64,000 nucleotides of DNA from contig NC_064673.1 of assembly GCF_023278565.1 (NCBI RefSeq), positions 1,240,001 to 1,304,000 on the forward strand. The letters are read 5' to 3'. Numbering within the stretch: the stretch's first letter is position 1; the number at the start of each line of letters is the position of its first letter. The translations under genes were made by a program, and so were the position numbers. This DNA comes from Colletotrichum lupini (Eukaryota; Ascomycota; Sordariomycetes; Glomerellales; Glomerellaceae). This document shows, piece after piece, positions 34,962 through 46,010 of the stretch. The notes under the pieces are model-generated. The model made no database searches and had not been told where the DNA came from. It worked only from the letters and a program-made list of their open reading frames with translations.

Positions 34962-36328
34962 CGCAGGCATGTTAATGAGGCTCGGGTAGCAATGAATGAT
35001 AGATGGTTCGTTCCAATTGGCATCACTAGACAGTTCCTTCTAAGGAACCAAACGTACTTTATCAATCACATGAGGTGCAAATTCTTGAATGCGCTACGGT
35101 ATTTCTTGGCAGAGCAGTTTTCAAGGAGAGCAGGTGCAGCGCCTCCAATGTACCTGCCTTCTCTTGAGGCTCTTGTCGAGCATCCAGGGTACCTTCCTGC
35201 CTCATCAGACTGACCTCCGTCCACAACGTCCCTCCAACGCCTATGACCCTTTCTCCTTTTCTTCCGTCTCGCCACCGCAGGCGAGGCGATCGATATGGAG
35301 GCTTGTGGGGAAACTTGGGTCAAGGAAAGTTCATGCTTCCGAGGTCTAGATGTCACTGCCCTGCAGTTTCTGAAGTACGATTCGGCAACATGGAGCAAGA
35401 CGTAGTGAGGAATCCATACAGCAACGAAGTGATAGCCAAAGGGCTTGGTGAAGACAGGAACTAGAGATTGGCAAAACATCATCCGAGGAAAGGCATCAAG
35501 TGTCGATGTTGACAACCTTGCTCGTTAATCTACTGGGAGGAAAGAATCAGCATAGTTTATGGAATTCGCATTATCTGCTCTTCAACTGTTTATTCTGCTT
35601 TTTCTTTGTTTTCATGTGTGCGGAGGCTTATCAAGGGCATCTGACTTCCCAGGACCCGTGCGAATATTTAGACACTGAAATGACCATATTCGACAGCGCG
35701 GCGAGTATTTTCCATGAATAAGAAGTGACAAATGAAACGGAATGAGGAGGCATATCTTTATCTCCCGCTATCGCAGAGGTCAGACAACCGGGAAAGGCTT
35801 GTTCCCTCGGCAATGAGACGCGTCATCGTGAAAGTTCTCAGAGGAAATCTAAATCTGGCGAGCCAAAGGGTCGTCAGTCTCCGACGAGGCTAGATTTAGC
35901 AACACTGAGACTAGTCTTCAGGACGAAGGAATTGACAGACTTAAGTTGGCTGGGTAGCCAACGTCAGTAATAACAAAATAAGCTCAGTCACCATCAGGAG
36001 GCAGACACAGTAACTTCTATATCCCGAAGACATACCCAAGGATCGCAAGGTACAAGGTCACCAATTTGCCAAGTTGCAGGGACTTCGCGAGAACTGTGCC
36101 GGGAATAATGCACCTTCACCAAGAAAAGATTGATTTAAGAGAATACAAATTCAGTCTTGAGACTTGAATAGTTGATTAACAAAGAAGAACGCCGGCCCAG
36201 GAATCGACCATCTGCCCGAACCAGCCCAACGCCGCCATATGCTGCTGTAAATAAGTTTGAAGCCATCAAGCAAAAAGTCTTCCCAGAGCAATGTCACCCA
36301 TCTCTCATGCCACGCACGTCAGCCCCTC
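34962..36328. other. Intergenic region
   Basis: No supported gene in 1.4 kb between the 2EXR gene and the 3' end of NUR1. Short open frames lack features. Confidence 0.5.
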
Positions 36329-37760
36329 TCAGTGGAAACCCGACCATCTAGAAGGGTACCGTTCCCCTTGTTGATTGCTTCTGTTCCTCTTCGCGCTGGC
36401 AAAGGGGTTGTAATCGGGAGCACTCGTGTGGTCGAGAGCATCTGAGCCAGTCGATCTTCTAATCTCCGACTGCTTCAGCGGGCTTCCTCGACGTTGTTCC
36501 CGAGCAGCCATTTCTCTCGAGTTCCGGGGCGACATGAAGCCCTGGTTCATCTCATTAAGACTCGACGTCTTCTTGAGTGGCGAGTTCGCGTGGTTGAATA
36601 CACCCAAGTTTCCGCCAAAGCTTGTTCCTCCGGTGTTCGCGGTGGACGTTGAGGTCGACTGGTACATGGGTGCCGGCGGGAGACTTTGCCGGACCGAGCG
36701 AGTGCTGGGCACAGGGGTGAAGGACTCGGATCGCCTGTTAGACGTCGGAGTAAAGAGACGGGACGCGAAGCTGCTAATTGGAGGAGTGTGGACCGGGTCC
36801 TCCTGCTTGACGTGAGGATTGGGTGTAACCACAAACTCTTTCTTGATGACCGTCGTAGGCGTTCCCAGTTCGACAAAGGACTCTTCATCCTTAGCCTCTT
36901 CAGGCGAACACTGTGTGCCGACATCGCGAACAACCGGGTGAAGACGTGGCCGCACGAACTTGGTGTCGTACTCGTGGAGGACCTCCTTGTGGATGATAGC
37001 CGTATCCTTGATCTGCTGAGCATACCGAGTTTGGACGAAAATCAGCTGGACGGAAAGAATGAGTTGCAGCACAATGCAGTTGAAAACTGTTACACTCGGT
37101 CTGGGATCCAAGGGCACCAGAGGGAGGAACATCATGTAGACAAGGACGTGGCCAGGGCTGAAGAGGCAGAAGAGCTGCAAAGAGACCGGGAGAGGATCCC
37201 AGACACTTAGCTCCCAGACGTCGTGTGACCTGTCGGGGTGGGCTCGCGACTCGGCAGTCTCGGAAGACAGGAGGTTATTCAAGAGTCTCAGGGGCGAAGA
37301 GACGGCCGGGTCGGACCTGGCTTTGACTCGTTGGGCTGAGGGGGTGTGCGGCTTGTCTTCAACGTTGACTTGGAATAATCGGTACTGCCTCGTTCTCGAC
37401 ATGGTATAGAAGGCATTGGCGACAGATAGGAGGCCAAGAATCCAAACAAGGGGCCGCACCTGAGGACTTGTTAGTAACCATGATGCGCAACCCATGCGAC
37501 TCGATGCTACTGACAATGTAGGTGACGATGCCCCCGGAGCTCCCATCGCTGAACACATCATCCTCGACCTCCGATGCTACGCAGTTAGCTCTAGCAAGGA
37601 GGAACACGAAGTTGCAGCCGAGCCCAAGCTGTGTTCCTAGTGCCTTTGAATCCCAATCTCTCGTCTCCAATTCTTCCGATAGCCAGAGCAAGAAGTCCAT
37701 GGGGTTCAGCATGGCCTTCAGGCGCTCAGAGAGCGGCTTCTTTCGCACTAGACGCGGCAT
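36329..37760 (-). CDS. NUR1: Nuclear rim protein 1
   Basis: Exons 37760-37515 and 37459-36329 give 458 aa; the intron is 37514-37460 (55 nt) with a TTACTAAC branch. The start MPRLVRKKPLSERLKAMLNP and the following DFLLWLSEELETRDWDSK are typical of NUR1, an inner nuclear membrane protein. Two to four hydrophobic segments follow (around residues 45-60, 83-100 and a pair after 165). The C-terminal third is soluble, basic and Ser/Pro-rich, with SPLK-type phospho-sites. In yeast NUR1 works with Heh1/Lrs4 to tether rDNA silent chromatin at the nuclear rim; the same role is inferred. It is divergent from the V-ATPase subunit gene. Confidence 0.88.
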
Positions 37761-38309
37761 CTCGTCAGATTGCGCTTCTTGCCATCAACAGGCGACTTCT
37801 GAGCGGATGTAATTCTGAAAGCCTCGGAGTCGATGGCTTCGTGGTCGACGGGCGGGATCGAGTGATGCGTCGGTGTCGTTTGTCGTCGTTGTCGTCGTCG
37901 ATTTCGTCGCTAGGTGAAATTGTTTACAAAGAAGTCTGGGTCTATTGATTTTTGGGCCATTGTCCCGCTGCTAGGCAAGAGGAGCTTTCGACAGGGGTAC
38001 CTTCCTTATGTGCATGGACCGTAAACTGAAAGCACCTGAGAGATACGTACCGGAATGCTGCAAGTGGGGTCTCCACTGGCTTCTGTCGCATAGCCCACAC
38101 CTCATCCGAGCCTGTTAGCAGTTCGGGCTCCAGCAGGCGGTACCTGGCAGAACAGCGCTAACAGCACTTCAGCCACAGTGAGGTGCTGGAGTGGAGCGCT
38201 TCCAGCCCGCCGCCAGGTCGGGTACAGGTAATCAAGGCAAGTACGTCAATCCGTCCGCCGACCTCCTGGGCCATCGCAAGCTCTCCAACAACCGCACAAG
38301 TCATCCAAG
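37761..38309. other. Divergent promoter of NUR1 and VMA7
   Basis: 549 bp between the two start codons. It includes a CGT/GTC-rich stretch (about 37870-37905). No TATA element is evident. Confidence 0.5.
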
Positions 38310-38877
38310 ATGGCTTCGCAAGCAGATATGAAGGACCGCCAGTTCCTCGCCGTTATTGGCGACGAGGTAGGACACTTTGCGTATTCGACACTGTGACTGA
38401 TGACAAATGGCTAAAACTTGAGAACTAGGACTCGGTCACCGGCCTCCTCCTCGCTGGCATTGGGGTGCGCTCTTTCGACTCCACGACGATTCCGATTGCG
38501 GCTCGAGATAACTAACAAGTGCACAGCACGTCAGCACGGGTGCCGACCAAGAAAAGAACTTCCTGGTGGTGGATAGCAAGACGGATACCGCTACGATCGA
38601 GTCTACCTTTGAATCCTTCACTTCGAGGAAGGACATTGGCATCATCCTCATCAACCAACACGTCAGTAGCGATCCTGGGGGGGGGCGGGGGGGGGGAGCC
38701 TTGTGCCAAGAGGACACATACTGATTGAAAGAATAGATTGCCGATCGCATAAGACATCGGGTCGATACCTACACTGCTGCTTTCCCGACCGTTCTCGAAA
38801 TTCCGAGCAAGGACCACCCGTACGACCCCGAGAAGGACAGTGTTTTGCGCAGAGTACGCCGGTTGTTTGGCGAATAA
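38310..38877 (+). CDS. VMA7: V-type ATPase subunit F
   Basis: Four exons, 38310-38366, 38429-38464, 38527-38661 and 38737-38877, give 122 aa, the usual size of this subunit. Diagnostic blocks are present: [20 protein letters not shown], spliced across exons 1-2, and [19 protein letters not shown], spliced across exons 3-4. Subunit F sits in the central stalk of the V1 sector and helps couple ATP hydrolysis to proton pumping on vacuolar membranes. Exon 2 is only 36 nt. Intron 3 (38662-38736) contains the G tract at 38677-38696. Confidence 0.95.
38677..38696 (+). repeat. Long G tract inside intron 3 of VMA7
   Basis: Two G runs of nine and ten, separated by one C, about 15 bases after the 5' splice site. 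Confidence 0.95.
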
Positions 38878-39244
38878 GCATGTAATTCCACAGATTATGG
38901 GGATAGTAAGGGCCAAGAGGCAAACGCATGGTACGCCGGCAGCGTATTCGGAGTTCGGATGGACCGCACCGGCCTATCATGAATAAATTGCGAGCTACAT
39001 GCCTAGCACCGCTACCCTATGTACGTACGCATTGTTATGCCGATACTCCTACGCAGAATGAACACTTAAAAGGACCCTCAAACGGATCCATCACACGGGC
39101 GAAGTTGAACTGCGGTATGCCAAATTCCTAATGCTACCAGTGTTATGAGATGAAGTGAAACCCCAACAGCAATCTGGATGTATCGCTACGTGTGACTGTA
39201 ACCCATGCCCCATCATCGTAAACCTTCGTATGCTTGTAATTAAG
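38878..39244. other. Convergent 3' intergenic region
   Basis: 3' flanks of VMA7 and the NPC2-like gene. Nothing else recognised. Confidence 0.5.
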
Positions 39245-39925
39245 TTAAAGCTCCAAGCTGAAGAAGCTCTTGGTGTTGCGCGAGAAAACGACTTGAGCGG
39301 TCAAGCAAGTGATGGGGACGTCATCGGCGGTGTAAACGTCAGCAAAGACGGTGTACTTGCCCTGTAGATATTGTCAATAATCTGATAAGGTTCATATAGA
39401 TGAGCCTGACTTACGGAGGGGATCTCGTTAGGAAGCTCGACAGACTTGGTGACGGTGAGAACACCCTTCTCGATGGGGCACTCGAGGTCGACGTTCTCGA
39501 TCTGCTCGCAGAGGTCCGCCTTGGTGCTGATAAGGCGGATGAGGCCGTACTTGACCTGGAGAAGGACGTAGGCGCCCTTCTCGATGTTCTGCCTGACGGT
39601 GCCGGAAGCCTTGATGACGAGCTCCTTGCCACTGAAACGCCATGTTAGCTGGCTCCCGTTTCACGATACTGCGGTATGCATCGTCATAGACTGGGGGCTG
39701 CTGCAAACGAACTTACGCCTGAGGAGGGTTGGGAGAGAGGTCTACGCTGTCGATTGTGACGATGTCCTCATCATGGGACTTGGGGCAGAGCTCCAAAGGC
39801 GAGTCGCCGGGGACCTTGAGGTCATCGTTAACAATGACGGACTGGTCTCTCTGGACCAGGACGCTGGCACCAGCCGGTGCGAGACCGGCGGAGAGGAAGG
39901 CGATGACAGCTGTGGCGAACCTCAT
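39245..39925 (-). CDS. NPC2: NPC2-like ML-domain lipid transfer protein
   Basis: Exons 39925-39717, 39631-39415 and 39361-39245 give 180 aa. Residues 1-20 are a signal peptide (MRFATAVIAFLSAGLAPAGA). The ML fold is marked by spaced Cys (LELCPKS, ADLCEQIENVDLECPI, VPITCLTA) and the alternating beta pattern, as in fungal phosphatidylglycerol/phosphatidylinositol transfer proteins and NPC2. It should bind sterol or phospholipid in the vacuole lumen or outside the cell. The junctions restore a continuous frame: PNPPQA-GKELVIKASG and NEIPS-GKYTVFADVY. The ORF at 39428 in another frame is a shadow. Confidence 0.92.
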
Positions 39926-40461
39926 CGCGGATAGAGGTCGAGGTCGTTTAGTGATTAGGAAGATGGGATATGGGCGGTTCGAACAACGGCGGTCTCGATG
40001 TCGTTGATGATGCTCGGTGCGTACTCGTCGGCGTCCGAGGTTCGATGTTTAGCGTGAGGATGATGGGAGGTGATAGAGAAGTGGTTCCTGCGAGTGGCTT
40101 TGGTTGGTAGGTGGTGAGCAACGAACGGGGCTGGGTTCGGAGGGAGAACGTCATGGGGACAACGTCAGATCGATCTGATTGGATGGAGCTAGGTGGACCT
40201 TGGTCGGGACAAGCGCCTTTGCCTTCCCCAGCGACCATGGCGACATTGGAGGTACCTTTCATTGCATATCTTTGGTGTAGAGCAAGCGATGCCCTTTGTA
40301 TAGGTCTGTACATTGAAGTATAGCTATTTGATTATAGACTCACATTGCAGAAGTAGTAGCCACAAGGAGCCTCCGAAATAATGCTTTTGCTGGACCAAAG
40401 CAAGTACACTAGACAACGACAGAGCCTCTTGAATGCTGTCCCAAAAGGTACATCGAATCCT

Positions 40462-40480
40462 GTCGTCGTCGTCGTCGTCG
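40462..40480. repeat. (GTC)n microsatellite
   Basis: Six GTC units plus one base, in the upstream region of the NPC2-like gene. Confidence 0.9.
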
Positions 40481-43074
40481 CACGGGCCACCGTAAAATTC
40501 CCACTCTTCTGCTTCGTTCCCCTCCAAAGATCCCACTTTCGTTATCGACTTCCCAGCTCCAGATTACCTCCCGCCTTCGTCTTTTGGAGATTGAAACGGC
40601 CGAGTTCCTCGATTACGAGCTGCGACCACGGAATTGCGTCGCGAGTGCCATATCACCATTTGCGCATTGAAGGAGCCGTCCATGCGCAAACAAGACGGAG
40701 CGCCACACGAGGAAGGAGCTGTCGGCGTTCTAGCCACAATGATGGACTTGACTTTTCGCCTCCGCCTGTGCTCACTCCTATGCGACGGCTGGAGCCTTGT
40801 CACACAGAGCAGCTGGGCTGTTTCGACGGCCCAGGTTTTGTTGGAAGATCCCTGGAACTCTGGTCCCGTGGACAGAACCGAAGCAGACAGAACAGCATTG
40901 AAAGCCCAGTGCCAGCCAAACTGTCCAGGGTCTCTCCATCATTACAAGCCGCTGGCTCCTCCAAGATCTTCAGTATCGGAGCCAGAACTGCTTGGTGCGC
41001 ACTTCGATCCAAGCATCTTCGAGGTCTCGACTGCGCAGGTTTCGTGATTGGACAGAACTCCGTCCGCGATTCAAGAAGTCGTGCTACGGCATGGATGATG
41101 ACCTGAGAAGAAAGGTAGCCACACCAGGAGCCACACCATCTCATGCGTCTTTCATGGTGGGAAAACCGTGGTGCACGGGTCCGTCGGCTTGTACCAATCA
41201 GTCCGGCGTCGAGTGCAGGGAGCTGGCACAAACAAGTGCTCGAGTGAACCGGAAAGTGTGGCCAACCTGCTTGGACGATGATTGGGGACCGTGGTCAACA
41301 AGTACGGGGCACCTCGACAACTCAGCTGCAGCCCTGGCTATCAGTGTCGCAAACTTTTGGACAAGTCTCGAGGACGCGATCATAGGACAGGGAGATCCTA
41401 GCTAGAGGGACACCGGCCGCGAATCATGCCGGGGCCCTTTACGCCAGCTGGGTGCGGATGGACGACGGGAAACCGCGACTCTTTGTTTTGTTTGTCTGCT
41501 CGGTATCTCCAGTTGAGGAGAAGGATGATGGGGCGAGAAAGCGGAAGGATAGCGCAGTTCCTCCCGTCGATCCCATCACCGAGGAAGCATTATTATGAAC
41601 GGCAAAGGCTCGACGAGCCTTCGAGACGGCAGCGGGCACTGATGTTCCCCCCTACGTCGTACTGTACTTGGAGCACCCGGGCGCTCTGGGCAACCAGTCA
41701 ACCCAAGGGCAACAAGGACCACAACTGCTCGCAAAGGCGCCGCGCGTGGTCGCATTTCGAGGCGCGCAATTGTGCTGGACCTGAGGAGCATTGACTGAAG
41801 GTGGTCAAAGTACCGATACTTCTGCAACTATGGCTTGGTGAGGCAGATAGATGACACCTCAGCAGCCCAAAGGGCCGCCCCCCATGCCTCCGTTTCTGTG
41901 TACACACTCACAGTTCGCAGTAGAGTTCAACGCAGCGTGCCATTTACCGAGCTCTTGGAGGCCAACCTAGTCTGTCTTGGTGAGGGGTCGAGCCATTTGG
42001 CGCAGATGGTTGAAGGGGCATCGGGCGACGGCGTGGGATTTTGGAGAAAAAAGGAGAGCAACTGGAGGCGAGAGTCAGCTACGCTACTCCGTACCGAAGT
42101 GTCGAACGAAAGGGTGGGATGAAGTTCCAGTGCCGAGAGGGGACGCTTCGCATCAGCCTGCAGTGATGATGACTTCAACCTGCATGCTGCTGTCGCCTTG
42201 GGTTGACGAGCTGTGCAAGAGGCTTCACGGAAAGTGTGATGGTGGAAGAGCTCCAGCTGCAGTCATCAAGGGCCGCCTCTGCGGGCGGTTGACCTTGCGG
42301 CGAAGATACTTACCTCTGCGACACAACCAGCGAAAGCTTCCGTCAGCCGTGAGCGTGGGCGAGCAGAGGCAGACTCTCTCTCACTCCAGAGTCAACATTT
42401 GCGCATCCGAGTCGGAGCTGTTTGTCACCTCCAAAACTCCAACGCAAAGTCGCATGCAAAACTGCAGGTCTCCAGCTTGACCAGGGGGAAGAGCGACTTG
42501 TTGCAGGGAGCGAAAGACCGGCTCCATGCACGATAATATTAGGCCCTGGCAGTAAGACCCGGTCGGCCATTCCCAGATTGATCTACTGACCAATGAGAGA
42601 AGGGAGAGGGATGTTGAGTTGAGACCTCAGACAAGTGGGAATCGGCAGGACGCGACGCTACGCCGTGGGACTTGCGGCTTGGGGGAGGAGGGACTTCACC
42701 ATTTTGGGGTTTTAGAAGGAGCATCAGAAATGCTGCCCTTTCGCAGGCAAGCCCCACTTTATCCAATGGAAATCCAATACAATCCGATCCCACTGCAGCC
42801 GAAAAGAGTCGCTCAGCCAGAGACGTATCGAGATGTACCTTTTCTTCCTTTTGCTTCCTTTGAAGTTCTCAAGGCACCTCGGCCTATCTATCCAGTAAGT
42901 CACTCCATACCTCGGTGTGTACGTACATGTAACTATGGGTGGCTGACCTTGGTGTAGCGTCCTCTTCGTTTCCGTAGCCCTCGACGCGATGAACTCTCGA
43001 CTGCCGTATTCGTACCTTTTCGGCTGGACACACAATTCTGCGACGAGAAGTGAGAAGCTCTTCTATGATGGATC

Positions 43075-43093
43075 AGAGAGAGAGAGAGAGAGA
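43075..43093. repeat. (AG)n microsatellite
   Basis: Nine AG units in the intergenic region. Confidence 0.9.
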
Positions 43094-46010
43094 CGAAAGT
43101 GGATATTGGGCTTGGATGCGAAGAGCATTCGAAGCAGTGGAGTCCAGAGTGGATGACGGCGCCTTCGAAGTCGGCCTTCTTTCTCAGTCTCACCACTCAC
43201 CACCTTACCTCCAGCGGAGGGCCCCCCGAGTGTCTCTCCAGTCCCGTTGGCTTCTTCTACCCCTGGCGCCATGGCGGGTTGGACTTGGGCTGCCCTCAAC
43301 CGGAAAGTGACTCTTGCCACCCGCCCACGTCGTTTAGCTGCCTACCTAGCACAAATCAGAGAAGAGCAACCACTCACTTGTTCACAAGTCGGGCAGAATA
43401 GGGGGCAAGGGTACAAAGGTTTCCTGCGAAACGACGCTCCAACGGCAAGTCACTCGAAGGCCTCCTATTTTAAGAAAACCCAGATTGCGCATAATTGGAC
43501 GGGCCTCACGTCTCCCTCGGGATGGGATGAAAGCCATGGTCATCCCCGATTCTCAGTCTTGAATTTCGCTGGTTTGGTTTTCCAAAGACGCTACCATGTT
43601 TGAAGGCATCGAATTCGACGCTTGTTCAACTGGAACTCAACGAGGAGATCAACGCGACGCCGGCATTCTCCCGCTCATAGTACGGAGCACACAGGCAATC
43701 AAACCTACGCTTATCTTATGCCTAGCCTTCCGTCGGCCAGATACCAGTCACATACTCTCTCTCCCGTGTCTCTGGCGTCGACTTCTCCCCTCCTGGCTTA
43801 CGGCAATAGGGATTCAGTGCTCACAGCTGTTCACTTCCGCCTACGCCCTCCACGCCTACCTACCTGACGGATATCTTATTCGTCTACGCATATGGCACGC
43901 GGATGTCCTCTCTTTTGCAGGCAGAAACCAGCGAAGCAAGGCATCCATGAACCCATCCATCCGTATGGCGCACGCAGAGTCACTCCCGTCGCGCGGGTCA
44001 CCCCTCTTTCGACCAGTCCTCGACCAGTCTGCCGTCGCCTTTCGCCCTCGGTCGTTCCACCTCTCGCTCCTCCCGTCACATCCGCCCGGCGTTTCTGCTA
44101 GGGCCAGAGAGGATCCATCACCCAACTCGCACCAAACACCAACACCACGCTGCCTGCCCATTTCTTTCTCTCTTATTACTCATTAAATCTTTGCATGCCG
44201 CTTCTTGTCCCTCCACTCCCACCAGACGAGTCTGCCTCTTGTTTTTGTTCACATCAAACCGACGTTCCGTGGCCGCCAGCTGCTCTCATCAAGATGATGA
44301 GAGTCTGTTCTAGTCGAATGCCTCCTTGATTTTGTTTTCGGTACACTTATTGCGGATAGCGTCTTCACTCCACTTTCTCTCCAACATTTTGCTTCTTTTA
44401 TCACGCAGACTTGGATTTTTTTTTTCTTTCGCCCTCTCCGCCTTCTTCTTTGCCTGGTCGACCTCTCAGGCGCGTCTGGTGCGGAGGGCTAACAAGGCAC
44501 TCACCAGTCCTTCATCAGACGGGAACCATCACACACTTTCCCATTTTCTCCGTGTCTGGTTGCGGCCTGAAACCTCTTCTGCCTGAGGCATCATGGATCT
44601 GCGCTAGACATCTGATTGGACAGTTGGAGCCACTCATATCAGCGTGTCCACCGCCTTTCGGGCTTAGCTTCAAGTAAGTACCGGTACCTCTGTACCCTGT
44701 TTTCCCTACACACGGGCTTTGGCTTTTCTGCCCTCGTCTCCCGTTCTCTCTCTCACTCTCTTCCTCGTCTGTCTTCCCGTCTCTAGTCTCCCCCCGTCCT
44801 GTTGTCGTCGCCCTTCCCTCCAGCGCATGTCCGGCCATACCAGGCTGTGACGGCTGGCGGACTGGCTGGTGGTAGCCAGTGCTCCCCAGCCAGCGGGCAA
44901 CGGGCCAGGTGCCAGGGCATCTCAAGCTGAGCAGGTGCGATGCTCCCCAAGCATCCCAGCACCCAGCAACCCGTCCTGAGTCCTCATCGCCCTTCCCCCC
45001 AAAAAATCCCATCTTCGAAGACGCCCCCCCTTCCCTTGCCTTCCCTCCCCCCCCATCTTCCAGTCTGCAATCCGCGCACCGAAGCACAAGGTGCCAGTCA
45101 GTCCCCAAGCCCGCAGAGTCCAAGTCCCCCAACCTAAGCAGTGCAGTCACTGTTCCTGCTCGTTCGCCCTCTCTCTCTTTTCGGCTTGGCCTAGGCTCCG
45201 GCCTGCACGCTCCTGCACTGGGACCTGTCTCGCTCAACTCGTACCGCACCGCACCAGCACCAGCACTCCTACCTACTACTCCTACCCAGGTACTGCTGCT
45301 GCTGCTGCCACCACCACCACCGCTGGTGTCTGCTACGCTCCTTTGGGGGACCCATCCATCTTTCTCTCCTTCGTGTCGTGCCCCCCTCTCTTCTTCTCTT
45401 TCAATCTCTTTTCCACCCTCACTTGCTCGACCCAAAACACCCTTCTCTACCTCACCTCCGGTCCTCAACACTCGATTTCCTCCTCATACTACATTCTCCC
45501 GACTCGGCCCAGCTTTTCGAAACGCTCCATCCCTCCCCGTCAACGAGGCGCAACCGCTCAACCCTTTCTTCGACTTGATCCGTCTGCTGGTTTCGATCGG
45601 TTCGTGGACACGCTCTTCGCGATCACAATTCGAAAAGTTTTCCACCTCACGACGCCCACAACACACGCTTGTGACAACCTAACGGTGTTTTCCTGGTTTC
45701 GGGACGACCGCGGTGTGTGAAAAGCGATTTGTTGGACCGTTCCTCGCCTCTGCGACGACCTGTCCTTTGTGAGCCGGACTCGACAATCCCACCGAGTCCT
45801 ACCTTACCCAGCTTCGTCGAGAACCCTCGACTCGACCATACCCTTCCCGCCGACGGATGACGACGGCCCTGCGTACTGCTGTTTCTGTGGTTCATTCGAC
45901 GGCTTGTACCTGTGCGTCTAGACAGGCGTCGTCATGCTACCCAGGCCGCAACAGTAATCATCTCACCCAATACCTCGACTTCAATTCGCACCACGAGGCA
46001 AACCTAGATT

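Larger units (their letters stand above)
39926..46010. other. 6.1 kb divergent intergenic region
   Basis: No gene I can support. It contains a (GTC)n tract, an AG microsatellite and one TACTCCGTA (42085-42093). From about 44,200 to 45,700 the plus strand is strongly pyrimidine-rich, as in a long leader or promoter of SET3. Open frames of 90-260 codons occur on both strands and in all frames, so none is favoured. Confidence 0.5.

Noticed and set aside
40381..42480. Chain of plus-strand frames (241, 137, 137, 122, 95 and 167 codons)
   Set aside because: Adjacent frames differ and equally long minus-strand frames overlap. No splice chain gives a family-like protein.
44515..45471. 318-codon minus-strand frame
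   Set aside because: It lies opposite the pyrimidine-rich SET3 leader; Gly/Glu/Arg-rich composition follows from that strand bias.
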